Assembly (NCBI GenBank): GCA_029781135.1
Contig: JAKOXH010000010.1
Location: 1-64,000 of the forward strand
Origin: Planctomycetota bacterium
GTDB lineage: Bacteria; Planctomycetota; Planctomycetia; Pirellulales; Lacipirellulaceae
Direction: 5' to 3'
DNA: 64,000 bases
The position numbers and the translations under genes are program-made. Below are positions 14,801 through 23,072 of the stretch, piece after piece. The notes beneath the pieces are model-generated. The model searched no databases. It saw only the letters and a program-made list of their open reading frames with translations, and was not told the DNA's origin. Position 1 is the first letter of the stretch. Every line of letters starts with the position of its first letter.

Positions 14801-17392
14801 GCACCTGACAAGAGCTTGCCGCCAGTCACTGTGAGAATGAGCGAGTCGAGTCAAGCGCCAGCCGCCAATCAGCAGCCCGTAAACAAGCCCGACGCTTTGC
14901 CGAACGAACCGACGATACAGCATCCCCCAATCGATAATGCCGTCACAGAGACGTTCATTGCACCGGGCAAAGCGGTTCCAAACCTTCCGCCGCTACCGAA
15001 GATTCCAGAGCCCCTCATTCCCGCCGTCGAGACCTATCAGCAACCGGCTCGCAAAGAAGCGCAGCCAGTTCCTCCGGTTGTAGGGGTCCCTTCCAAGACC
15101 GCAAAGCCAGTGGCAAAGCCGAAGACGACTCCCAAGGCCATCCCCAAGAGCCCGGCCAAACCCAAGCCCTATCCCCCAGAGCGTGACCTCTTGGACCTCT
15201 CGCACTTCACAATTGAAGGAACGACCGACCCGGCCTTCCTGCAAGAGGCATTTCAAGAATATGGCGCTGTCCCCGGCGGCATCCTGGCGGAAGGCGTTGG
15301 CCACTGTGTTTTTCCGATCCAGCGATTGGGTTACGATCCAGCACAGCCGCGTTGCTTCATTATCAATGATTCTCTTCGCTACGACACCGGATTATTGCCC
15401 GAGGAGATCGCGCTTCTCTGGCATGCAGTCCTAACGACCGGTCAGGCGTCGCAGCAATTTGGCGCTCTGTCCCAATGGCAAGCGGTCGGCATCGACAGCG
15501 ATACGATCGTGGGCCGCTCTCTGCTTGAGGCCGATAACACCAACGGTGCGCTGGTGTACGGCTACGACTCGCAGTTCAGATTGACGAAATCTTCGGTCCC
15601 GTCATACAGAAATCCATTTCTCGCTGAGTTAGGTCGAGTCACGCATCTTCACGAGGCGACGCGCAATGTATTCAATTCCCTTTACGATCTGCAGCCACGT
15701 TTCTTTCTGAAGGTTCTGGGGACAACCTTTTCCCGACGGGACGATGCAGAGCTCGTCGCATCCGGCACGCACATCACGTCAGTCCTGGGCGTCGTCGGAA
15801 CCGGTGGCAAAGTAGTAACCGATCTGCCGCAATTTTCCAGCGATGCGCCGCTGGTGAAGGACCGCTTCCCAGACATCCACCGAGCATTCGAGCACTTCGT
15901 CGGGCATTTTGGCCAATTTGCTCGTTCTGAGCCACAGACGGCTCGCGCTCTGGCCTACGCAGAAGTTGTACTGCTTTTGCGCCGCGCCCGAGCTGACCAC
16001 GCGGCACTCGTAGGGCAAAACCACGTGCACAGACTTCATGCATCTCGGCAGCGCGTTTCCATACCGCGCCTTAATTACACACTTCGCTCGGAAGAGTTTG
16101 CGCAAGCAGCTCGCGAAATAGCACGCAAACTAGTTCACATCGGTTCGACGGACTTTGAGCACATCGCGGCTGGAATGACAGGCCTCCACTTTGCGAACTT
16201 AGCTGGAGACGAGTGGTCATTTTCAGCTTGCAGAGAGAAAGTTGAGCGGCGTCTATGGTCCTTTGGGAGTGTCGGGGCCGATCCCAATGCGCCGGCAATG
16301 GTGCGCGAGCTTGGCAAATTACTGCCGGAGATAAGAAACCGTCTGAGCAGCATGTCGCACGACATCCTCATCGACAACTGCCTCAATTCAGCGTTTGGAA
16401 CCAGTCGATCGGCAGAGGAGTGCGGTCAGTACTTGCTGGACGCGCAAAAGCGTTGCGGCGATCCGAGGCAGTACGCGAACATGCCCCTTGGGACCCAATG
16501 CCGTTATCTCGAAATTAGTAGCTACCTGTTACCCGATCTCGACCCGGTCAAGCATTTTTCTGAGAGCCGCTTTCGAAATCCCGGATCGTTGCAGCCCTTT
16601 CATGCGCTCAATCGAGTTACTGCACGGCGCCGCAGCGGCCAGGAGATGGAAAAAGCCATCGATCAGCTTTTGAAAGTCATCGACGATCAAGTCGCCCGGC
16701 TGGGTAAGCCAAAAACGATGTGGTATTCATCTAACCTGCGACGCACCGTCACCGCGCACTTGACGATCCACCACGCCACGTGGCTCCTGGCGGAACTTCG
16801 ACGGTCCCCAATTTCGGAAGCGGAATATCGCACTGCGATTCATGACCATCGCGACTCCGACGATCGATCGATTCGTCTGGCCCTGTTGAAGCTCATCATT
16901 GCGCGTGTAAGGATGCTGCCTCCGAGCGAGTTCTCGGTAAGCCTGTTGCACTCCAGGAATTTGTTCGTCGACTCCCATCAGCTTCTCGATGACTTTGGCT
17001 TTTCGAATAAGGACCTGTTCCAAGCCGCTCAAGCTAAGGTCCAAATCTTTCCATCGCAGTCCACGTCGATTGGCAAATTCGTCAAGAACATGCTTCCCAT
17101 GCAACTGCGTCAAAGCGCTGCCGAGCGCTGGTGGCACGACTTGCTCAAAACACTCTCCCCGCTTCCGAATTGGGAGATCTCCAAATGTGGAATGCTGCTT
17201 CTATACGAGCTAGATGTGCGCGGACTCACCGTACCACAGCTCTACGAGAAAATGCAGCTCAATGGCACGAACAATCCGCAGGCTGGTTTGTTTCTTTTCG
17301 ACTTGGAAGCCACGGAAAAACTGCCTCCTTCCTCCAAGGTCAGCCGAATATTCGACCCGCAAAAACTCTTCTGGCAGCCAAAACGCTTTTGA
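11873..17392 (+). CDS. MobF-like conjugative relaxase / RecD-type helicase with large unknown C-terminus
   Basis: 1839 residues. The N-terminus is a TrwC/TraI-type relaxase domain with Tyr12-Tyr13, 'GVWSGGGDKVLGL', and an HxH pair (His150, His152). The third metal-ligand position, His in F TraI ('F.HDTSR'), is Asp139 here. A winged-helix-like segment (~300-395) leads into the helicase with Walker A 'GMAGTGKT' (441-448) and Walker B 'VDEAG' (D538, E539). Residues ~835-1100 are a Pro/Lys/Ala-rich linker. Residues ~1100-1839 form a large domain I cannot assign. The protein would nick the transfer origin and unwind DNA for transfer. Paralogs of the winged-helix segment are encoded just upstream. 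Confidence 0.85.
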   Translation: MRSVHWVTDIKYYNNRAKDDPPGVWSGGGDKVLGLPSIVAFGHLELLSNGFAPDGRPLIQNAGATDHQKAWDVTNSANKFFSVLLSQANLTLREMLLRILQDANRSSLDYTNENAVFTRRGKGGLIREKALPIIATFEDLASRELEPSAHCHNVYLNCAAREDGSFGTIISDTLYKSKLTGGALFQLEMAYLAQTRLGLEIEPDGDSFRIVGVPLKLVDRYSTRSKQIHKKTGTKGSHSAKAKAVAALDTRKEKSETPPTRAELFRRWQEINHSEGFTDEVVQSLLGKATAPKEPVVLRPSILRCVHELLDSQSYFSEQELIRAVAKKQIGKWVSASEVVEQVKEFLAVDSQIVFLGPLDHEAQFSTRAMLDLERKLMAALDEGKHDRSHVIKVDIVNRILDERLPLGPQLTEDELIRNKEQRAAVIKLLCNPGNVQVLEGMAGTGKTYVLAIVKEILQKMGRRVTGTALSAVVARNLKEGVGIESATIATRLLQLNPRKSFAFHHKRQAKRFLKGKRTYAYDGRRFRLDHKTVLLVDEAGMVGTRQMAELLSHVRKAGAKMILVGDRRQLQPIEAGGPFARLADQADKAELQHVTRQKLEPDDPEPDWHRKAGKLIAAGLVEQALDKFYERRRFTIHPDREQAMFAILQDCAVKGVDDPENNFILAGLNAEVTLLNIRFQDARRKAGKLGNEEVRIGDYTFSTGDVVQFRTNSHLYGVDNGNRGVVVGFNPFGRTMAVKLFASDKMVIIPYRHYTDIHLAYALTTHVTQGATVPNVYVLLGGNMQDRHLSYVQTTRACESTRLYVDKQNAGPQRKHLLKQMARLRPKLMAHDIAQANSSKAADASPAPANPSPTTTRTKAPASMTPAKYIEGLNRLRQEAGREPLSPEVAKFLAAKLGNPSGQPQAEAKSPAKPAGSDRLKPQTHVAEKRNPVADTVKPTKHSVSSSNEHVENTSAAKATISTLAKSHHSESQKSAPDKSLPPVTVRMSESSQAPAANQQPVNKPDALPNEPTIQHPPIDNAVTETFIAPGKAVPNLPPLPKIPEPLIPAVETYQQPARKEAQPVPPVVGVPSKTAKPVAKPKTTPKAIPKSPAKPKPYPPERDLLDLSHFTIEGTTDPAFLQEAFQEYGAVPGGILAEGVGHCVFPIQRLGYDPAQPRCFIINDSLRYDTGLLPEEIALLWHAVLTTGQASQQFGALSQWQAVGIDSDTIVGRSLLEADNTNGALVYGYDSQFRLTKSSVPSYRNPFLAELGRVTHLHEATRNVFNSLYDLQPRFFLKVLGTTFSRRDDAELVASGTHITSVLGVVGTGGKVVTDLPQFSSDAPLVKDRFPDIHRAFEHFVGHFGQFARSEPQTARALAYAEVVLLLRRARADHAALVGQNHVHRLHASRQRVSIPRLNYTLRSEEFAQAAREIARKLVHIGSTDFEHIAAGMTGLHFANLAGDEWSFSACREKVERRLWSFGSVGADPNAPAMVRELGKLLPEIRNRLSSMSHDILIDNCLNSAFGTSRSAEECGQYLLDAQKRCGDPRQYANMPLGTQCRYLEISSYLLPDLDPVKHFSESRFRNPGSLQPFHALNRVTARRRSGQEMEKAIDQLLKVIDDQVARLGKPKTMWYSSNLRRTVTAHLTIHHATWLLAELRRSPISEAEYRTAIHDHRDSDDRSIRLALLKLIIARVRMLPPSEFSVSLLHSRNLFVDSHQLLDDFGFSNKDLFQAAQAKVQIFPSQSTSIGKFVKNMLPMQLRQSAAERWWHDLLKTLSPLPNWEISKCGMLLLYELDVRGLTVPQLYEKMQLNGTNNPQAGLFLFDLEATEKLPPSSKVSRIFDPQKLFWQPKRF

Positions 17393-17696
17393 TTCCTACC
17401 GCTAACTATCCCCTGGAAGGAGCATCTGAGACGTCGAAATTGCGGTGTCGATCGCGACGATCGCTACAGTTGCGGTCATCGACCCTTCGATCCGCGACCA
17501 TTTCATGCCCGACACGATCACAAATCGCCCATAAAAATCAGGCTTTTTGCGTGAATCGACAACTATTTCTCCAGGCACCCAGATTCAGAGCAATACGGTT
17601 CCTAAAGAGAGCATCGAGAAGGCCTTTAAATACATTCAATGCTAGGCACGATGGCTGCCCAGTCCGGCTCAACACTTATTCAAACCCGAGGAGACA
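17393..17696. other. Intergenic region with decayed coding remnant
   Basis: No full gene. Bases 17598-17645 encode 'VPKESIEKAFKYIQC' before TAG, matching the remnant at 9486-9551 mainly at the amino-acid level. The region ends with the GGAGA ribosome site of the excisionase-like gene. Confidence 0.4.
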
Positions 17697-17999
17697 ATGA
17701 ATTCCCGCAACCGACCAGATTCAGAACAGGAAACGACCGCCACGCACGGCAACACGACCCGCGAACCCGCCGAAGTTTGGCCTGCTCTTTTGAGCGTCGA
17801 GAAACTCGCTAATCTACTTGGAGTCTCCAAGAGAACGGTGCACCGCTATAACAGTGGCGAAACGATCCCTCGTCCAGTCTCTCTTGGCGGAGTTCCCCGC
17901 TGGCGATATGACGAGATAAAGGCATGGATAGCAGCCGGATGCCCGGATCGAAACCGCTGGGAGCGAGACACGAAACGCGGCTTGCGGAATTCTGCATAA
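17697..17999 (+). CDS. Excisionase-like helix-turn-helix protein
   Basis: A 100-residue protein with GGAGACA directly before ATG. Residues ~32-80 ('LLSVEKLANLLGVSKRTVHR' then 'GGVPRWRYDEIKAWI') have the layout of an AlpA/MerR-type winged helix-turn-helix used by excisionases and small regulators of integrated elements. The N-terminal 30 residues are polar and disordered-looking. It lies 19 bp before the integrase on the same strand, as expected for a recombination directionality factor. A transcription-regulator role is the alternative. Confidence 0.8.
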   Translation: MNSRNRPDSEQETTATHGNTTREPAEVWPALLSVEKLANLLGVSKRTVHRYNSGETIPRPVSLGGVPRWRYDEIKAWIAAGCPDRNRWERDTKRGLRNSA

Positions 18000-19338
18000 G
18001 CGAAACAAAAGGTGAAATGTGGCTTCCATTTTCAAAAGAAACGCGAAACGCTTAACTGAAAGCCAGCTCCGACGTGAGCCCTATTGGATCGAGTACACCG
18101 ACCAAAATGGTAAGCGTCGCCGCGCCAAAGGCTTTACGAGCCTTGAGGCCACCGACCGGAAAGCCAGAGACCTAGAGGAAAGGGCACGGAAGATCCGAGA
18201 CGGGCTAATTGACCCCGCCGCCGAAAAACTTGCCATGCATGGTCAGACGCCGCTTGACGAGCATCTCGACGATTTCGAAGCAAGCCTCGAAAACCGAGAG
18301 TCGACATTGAAACACGTGCGTCTCACGATGACTCGCATTCGAACAATCGTCGAAGCTGCCGAACTTACGTCCCTTCATCAGATTGACTGCGAAGTCATTG
18401 AAAACTGCTTGCAGGAGCATCGGCGCAAAGAGGATCTCGGGAATCGGACTTACAATCACTACCTTCAGGCATTCGACGAATTCTGTCGGTGGTTAGCGAA
18501 GACGAACCGATTGACATTGAATCCGATTAGTAGCCTGGCTCGATTGAACAATGACGTTGATGTCCGACATCGACGGCGGTCACTTTCACCGACGGAAGTG
18601 ACGAAGCTGCTTGAATCTGCCTGGAACAGCAAGCAACGCGTTCAGAGCTACAACGGCCAATTGCGGTCGCTTGCCTATTTTGTCTCGTACATGACCGGCC
18701 TCAGGCAAAAGGAAATGGCCAGCCTAACGCCCAAGAGCTTCGACTTAGACGCGGACCAACCGACGGTGAAAATTGCTGCCGCCTGCTCCAAGCGGCGTCG
18801 AGAAGATACGATCCCGCTCCATGCCGAGCTGGTTGCGGTTCTGCGGCCGTGGTTGAAGCGACTGAAACCGACTGAGTTTCTGTTCCCGCGTTTCGCACGC
18901 AAAAAGGCTTGGCTGATGGTCAAGAAAGACCTGGAGCGAGTCGGCATTCCTTACGAGACCGAAGCCGGCATTGCAGACTTCCACGCGGCGGGCCGGGCAA
19001 GCCACATCACCGAGATGTTGCGGCAAGGGGCCAACATGGTTCAGGTCATGAAGCAAGCTCGCCATTCCGACATCCGAATGACCATGCGGTACTTCAAGGC
19101 GGACCTTAATGACCAAGTTACCGCCATTGAAAAGCTTCCGCCGCCGACTCATCCCGGTCAGCATTTAGTCAGTATTCACTGCGGCGGAGAACGGCCGGAT
19201 GTGGCAGCGGATGACAGCGAATTGCAGTCCAACGCTCAGAAGGAGAGAGCCACAAATCCAAATCACGCCAAGCGTTGTGACACTCGACGGCAAAAAAAGG
19301 CGGGGGATGGCGACGTTTGTCGCACATCCCCCGAAGGA

Positions 19339-19696
<358 letters not shown>

Positions 19697-19723
19697 GTAA
19701 AATCACGCGGTGAATTCATCCCT

Positions 19724-19729
19724 ATTATA
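19724..19729 (-). promoter_or_regulatory. -10 box of the ssrA promoter
   Basis: A perfect TATAAT on the minus strand, 27 bases upstream of the mature tmRNA 5' end. This would give a short 5' leader that is trimmed. No clear -35 box was found at the right distance. Confidence 0.6.
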
Positions 19730-19849
19730 GGTCCACTGAGGCTGCGGGAGAAGTGATTTTCACGGCATATTCCACCGATGGGTGATACAGTTTTGCTGGA
19801 AAAGCGATTACACTCACAGCAATCCGTCGCTTACCGGGAGGACATCTTT

Positions 19850-20500
19850 ATGGACCGAACATTGATCGCGGGTGTGGTGGTTTTGGCCGCCAGTTGGTTG
19901 CAGCTTGGCCGTAGCGAGGCGGCGGAGTCAATGCCGCTATTCAATGGCCGAGATCTCGGTGGTTGGACATACCATCTGGACGACCCCCAAGTGAAGATGG
20001 ACGAGGTGTGGTCGGTGAAGGATGGAGTGTTGCATTGCACGGGGAAGCCGGTCGGCTATTTGATCACGAAGAAGAGCGACTTCGAGAACTATGTTCTGTC
20101 ATTGGAATGGCGCTGGCCGAAAGAAGGCGGCAACAATGGGGTGCTAGTGCATGTGACCAAACCGGGTGCGCTCGGCGTGTGGCCGAAATGTTTCGAGGTC
20201 CAGTTGCAGAACGGCGAGGCTGGCGATTTTTGGGTCATCGGCACGACGCTCGAAATCGAGCACCCGGAAGGCCGGATTGAAGATCGTCGCCATAAGAACC
20301 TCACCGATGGCAGCGAGAAGCCGCTGGGCGAATGGAACACGATGGAAATCACGTGCCGCGGCGATGAGATCACGGTGAAGGTGAACGGCGAGCTCGTGAA
20401 TCACGCCACGAAGCTGAGCCAAGCGAAGGGCGCGATCGCGCTGCAATCGGAAGGCACGCCGATCGAGTATCGCAACATCAAGTTGCAGAAGCTCAACTGA
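19850..20500 (+). CDS. Secreted DUF1080 (3-keto-disaccharide hydrolase-like) protein
   Basis: 216 residues from ATG 19850, supported by GGGAGG nine bases upstream; a longer in-frame start at 19778 has none. Residues 1-25 form a signal peptide ending near 'SEA-AE'. The body has the DUF1080 hallmarks 'LFNGRDLGGW', 'WSVKDGVLHC', 'LSLEWRW..GGNNGVLVH' and 'GEWNTMEITCRGD..VKVNGELV'. The fold is a concanavalin-like beta sandwich; planctomycetes encode many copies, thought to act on carbohydrates in the periplasm. It is convergent with the following oxidoreductase gene. Confidence 0.9.
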   Translation: MDRTLIAGVVVLAASWLQLGRSEAAESMPLFNGRDLGGWTYHLDDPQVKMDEVWSVKDGVLHCTGKPVGYLITKKSDFENYVLSLEWRWPKEGGNNGVLVHVTKPGALGVWPKCFEVQLQNGEAGDFWVIGTTLEIEHPEGRIEDRRHKNLTDGSEKPLGEWNTMEITCRGDEITVKVNGELVNHATKLSQAKGAIALQSEGTPIEYRNIKLQKLN

Positions 20501-20624
20501 GGCCAGTCACGTCTGTTCCGTGCGCATGATTCTTTGGAATGTTTTGCACCGGTAGCGGTTACGTTCTTCTGGCGACTCCTCGATGCTCGCTGCGTTTTCC
20601 GTGGTGAAGCTAAACCGCATGCAA

Positions 20625-22307
20625 TTAGGTATCGCGTAAAATTTCCTCGGCCGCATTTTTGCCGCAGGCACCGAGGACGCCGCCGCCCGGATGGCTGGCG
20701 GCGCCGCACAAGTATAGGCCGCGGATGGGCGTGCGGTGATCGGCCCAGCCGGCGACCGGGCGGAAACAAAATAGCTGGTGGGCACCCATCGCTCCTTGCA
20801 TGATATTGCCGCCGGTGATGCCGAACGTGCGTTCGAGGTCGAGCGGTGAGAGCACCTGGCGATGTTCGATGGCGTTGGGAATGTTGGGCGCATACTCCGC
20901 CAAGGCGGCCACGCAGCGATCGGCGAATGATTCCTTGATGTCGTCCCAGTCATCATATAAAAGGGGACGGGAGTCATTTCCGGCGGCCGGAATTGACTCC
21001 CGTCCCCTTTTACGCAGCTTGTACGGCGCGTATTGCACGAACATGCTAAGAATGTGTTTGCCGGGCGGGGCGATTGTTGGGTCGACGCTCGTCGCCATCG
21101 TCATTTCCAGAATCGGATGTTCGCTCGGTCGGCCGTACTTGGCATCGTCGTAGGCGCGCTCGAGATAATCGAGCGACGGGCCGATGTGCATCGTGCCATG
21201 ATGGTGCGGAGCCACGACGCCGGGAGCATCCTTCATGCAGGTGAAACGCGGCGGCTCGGAAAGTGCGAGATTCACCTTTGCCGAAGCCGATGAATAGTCG
21301 ATCCGGGCAACCGCCTCGCGAAAGAAGTCGGGCAACTCGTCGGGTGTCAAGAACTTCTCGAACGTGAGGTGGGCATCGACGCTCGACGCCACGACTTTCG
21401 CATCGATTTGCGTGCCATCTTCCAGTTGCACGCCCACAGCACGACCGCGGCTCGTTACGATCTGGCGCACCGGTGATTCGCGGCGGATATCGACGTGCAT
21501 ATCACGGCATGCTTTGGCAATCGCATCGGAAAGCGCGCCCATGCCACCTTTCACGTAGCCCCACACGCCGCGGGCGCCGCCGGCTTCGCCCATCACATGA
21601 TGCAGCAGCACGTAGGCGCTGCCGGGCGAACTGATGGAGAGAAACGCACCGATGATGGCGTCGGTCGCGAGCGTGGCCTTCAGCACGTCGCTCTCGAACC
21701 AGCGATCGAGAATCGGCCGCGCGGCACCGGAAAGCAACTCCACCGCTTGCGGCAAGTCGGCGCCGAGCTCGCGGAGAGCCCCGTAAAGCGACCAGAGCTT
21801 CTTGCCATCGCGAATGCGTTTACCGAGGCCGACGTTGCGCCAATATTCAGGCAGCGGCAGCGGGTCGGGCGCGGCTTGGCTGAGCACCGGTTCGAGCACG
21901 GCGGCCACGCGCTCAAGAAAGGCGTTGTACTTGGGATAGGCCTCGGCATCCTTCGTGCTGAACTTCGAAATCTCGCGGCGGCACAGGTCGGCGTCGGCGC
22001 CCATCAGCAGGCTGCGGCCATCGGGCAGTGGCGTGAACGACGAGGGGCTGCGGAGCAGAATGGTGAGACCGTATTCTTTCAGTTTCAGTTCGCGAATGAT
22101 TTGTGGGAGAAAGAGACTGATCACATAAGCAGCGGTAGATACTTTGTAACCTGGCCAGATTTCCTCGGTACTTGCGCATCCCCCCAAAACATGGCGGCGC
22201 TCCAGCACGCACACCTTGCGGCCGGCCTTGGCCAAATAGGCGGCACAGACGAGCCCGTTGTGTCCGCCGCCTATAATGATGGCGTCGTAATGACTGGATG
22301 GCTTCAT
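20625..22307 (-). CDS. PYROXD2/phytoene-dehydrogenase-like FAD oxidoreductase
   Basis: 560 residues from ATG 22307. The longer frame to 22418 is rejected because its first codons come from a palindromic repeat. The N-terminal FAD motif is 'DAIIIGGGHNGLVCAAYLAKAG', split here by its GxGxxG-like core, and the C-terminus has 'IRGLYLCGAASHPGGGV', both typical of the PYROXD2 group. The substrate is unknown. A 55-bp palindrome is inserted in frame and adds 'RGRESIPAAGNDSRPLL' in the middle of the catalytic half. Upstream on the same strand is the SixA gene. Confidence 0.85.
   Translation of the reverse strand: MKPSSHYDAIIIGGGHNGLVCAAYLAKAGRKVCVLERRHVLGGCASTEEIWPGYKVSTAAYVISLFLPQIIRELKLKEYGLTILLRSPSSFTPLPDGRSLLMGADADLCRREISKFSTKDAEAYPKYNAFLERVAAVLEPVLSQAAPDPLPLPEYWRNVGLGKRIRDGKKLWSLYGALRELGADLPQAVELLSGAARPILDRWFESDVLKATLATDAIIGAFLSISSPGSAYVLLHHVMGEAGGARGVWGYVKGGMGALSDAIAKACRDMHVDIRRESPVRQIVTSRGRAVGVQLEDGTQIDAKVVASSVDAHLTFEKFLTPDELPDFFREAVARIDYSSASAKVNLALSEPPRFTCMKDAPGVVAPHHHGTMHIGPSLDYLERAYDDAKYGRPSEHPILEMTMATSVDPTIAPPGKHILSMFVQYAPYKLRKRGRESIPAAGNDSRPLLYDDWDDIKESFADRCVAALAEYAPNIPNAIEHRQVLSPLDLERTFGITGGNIMQGAMGAHQLFCFRPVAGWADHRTPIRGLYLCGAASHPGGGVLGACGKNAAEEILRDT
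20958..21012. repeat. 55-bp palindromic element inside a coding sequence
   Basis: Arms of 24-27 bp beginning TAAAAGGGGACGGGAGTCA and ending with its reverse complement, with one mismatch and a GC-rich centre. It lies in frame in the oxidoreductase gene and is translated. This resembles palindromic elements known to insert in genes of other bacteria. It contributes about 18 residues foreign to the protein family. Confidence 0.8.
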
Positions 22308-22345
22308 GCTCGATGTTCCCGAGTTTTGTATGTGGTTGTTTGGAT

Positions 22346-22418
22346 GGCATGGCCACGGCTCGGCGTGGCCATGTGGCACCGAGTTGCTCATGCCCGCGCA
22401 AAGCCGTGGGCATGGCAC
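22346..22418. repeat. R3 palindromic repeat (GTGCCATGGCCAC family)
   Basis: Two hairpins: GGCATGGCCACGGCTCGGCG onward, and a second ending GTGGGCATGGCAC. It lies between the SixA and oxidoreductase genes. Related copies occur at 31066, 33539, 51278 and, degenerate, at 34588. Confidence 0.75.
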
Positions 22419-22425
22419 GCGCTCG

Positions 22426-22920
22426 TTAAACTCCTAACAATTTTGCGGTAGCCAGCCAATTAAGTTCCCCGGCGCCGATGTTGATGTCGGCTTCGAATTT
22501 GATGGCAGCAATCGCGCCTTTCGCGAAACGAATGCGAGCGGCGCCATCGCCAACAAGCTCTGCGGCAAGGCGCTCGACATCGGGACTGTGGCCAATCCAA
22601 CACGTGTTTCGATCTTCCCCAGCGTGTTGCCGCGACCATTCGATGAGTGGATCGATTTCCGAGCCCGGCTCCAGGGCGTCTAGCTGATCGATGGGCGGAT
22701 GGCCTTCCGTGTACTTGGCAATCAACTCAGCAGTCTGCCGGCAGCGCGCGTAAGGGCTGGTGGCAAGGCGACCGGGACGGAAGCCGCGGTCGGCGAGCAA
22801 TTTAACGACCTTCGTGAAGCGCGCGATGCCTTCGCTAGTCAATTCGCGGAGCGAATCATCCGGCCAACTCGGATCACCGCGCTCACCGGCCCAAGCATGT
22901 CGCACAATGTAGAGGTGCAT
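22426..22920 (-). CDS. sixA: Phosphohistidine phosphatase SixA
   Basis: 164 residues. The N-terminal 'LYIVRHAWAGERG' contains the RHG-type catalytic Arg7-His8, 'LATSPYARCRQTAELI' is the second conserved block, and 'CWIGHSPDVERLA' supplies the second histidine. Length and motifs match SixA-type histidine phosphatases, which remove phosphate from phosphohistidine on signalling proteins. It is cytoplasmic. It sits downstream of the RNase HII-like gene on the same strand, separated by an inverted repeat, so co-transcription is uncertain. Confidence 0.9.
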   Translation of the reverse strand: MHLYIVRHAWAGERGDPSWPDDSLRELTSEGIARFTKVVKLLADRGFRPGRLATSPYARCRQTAELIAKYTEGHPPIDQLDALEPGSEIDPLIEWSRQHAGEDRNTCWIGHSPDVERLAAELVGDGAARIRFAKGAIAAIKFEADINIGAGELNWLATAKLLGV

Positions 22921-22949
22921 ATCAGTAGCTTGATTGTAAAACTTTGAGG

Positions 22950-23040
22950 GGGAGAGTGGGAGACAGGGAGAGGGGGAGATTCAGCGGCAACACATTGTGT
23001 TCAAATCTCCCGCTCTCCCTATCTCCCCGTCTCCCACTCT
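22950..23040. repeat. Inverted purine-rich repeat (GAGTGGGAGACAGGGAGA family)
   Basis: Purine-rich arm starting AGAGTGGGAGACAGGGAGAG is mirrored by a pyrimidine-rich arm ending GTCTCCCACTCT, with a few indels. It fills the gap between two minus-strand genes and could form a long hairpin with terminator-like effect. Confidence 0.7.
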
Positions 23041-23072
23041 ATTGCGTTTTGATCGTTCGATGTGAAATGGAG

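Noticed and set aside
21495..22451. 318-codon plus-strand frame opposite the PYROXD2-like gene
   Set aside because: Antisense shadow of a gene with clear FAD motifs; Arg/Ala/His-rich composition and no ribosome site.
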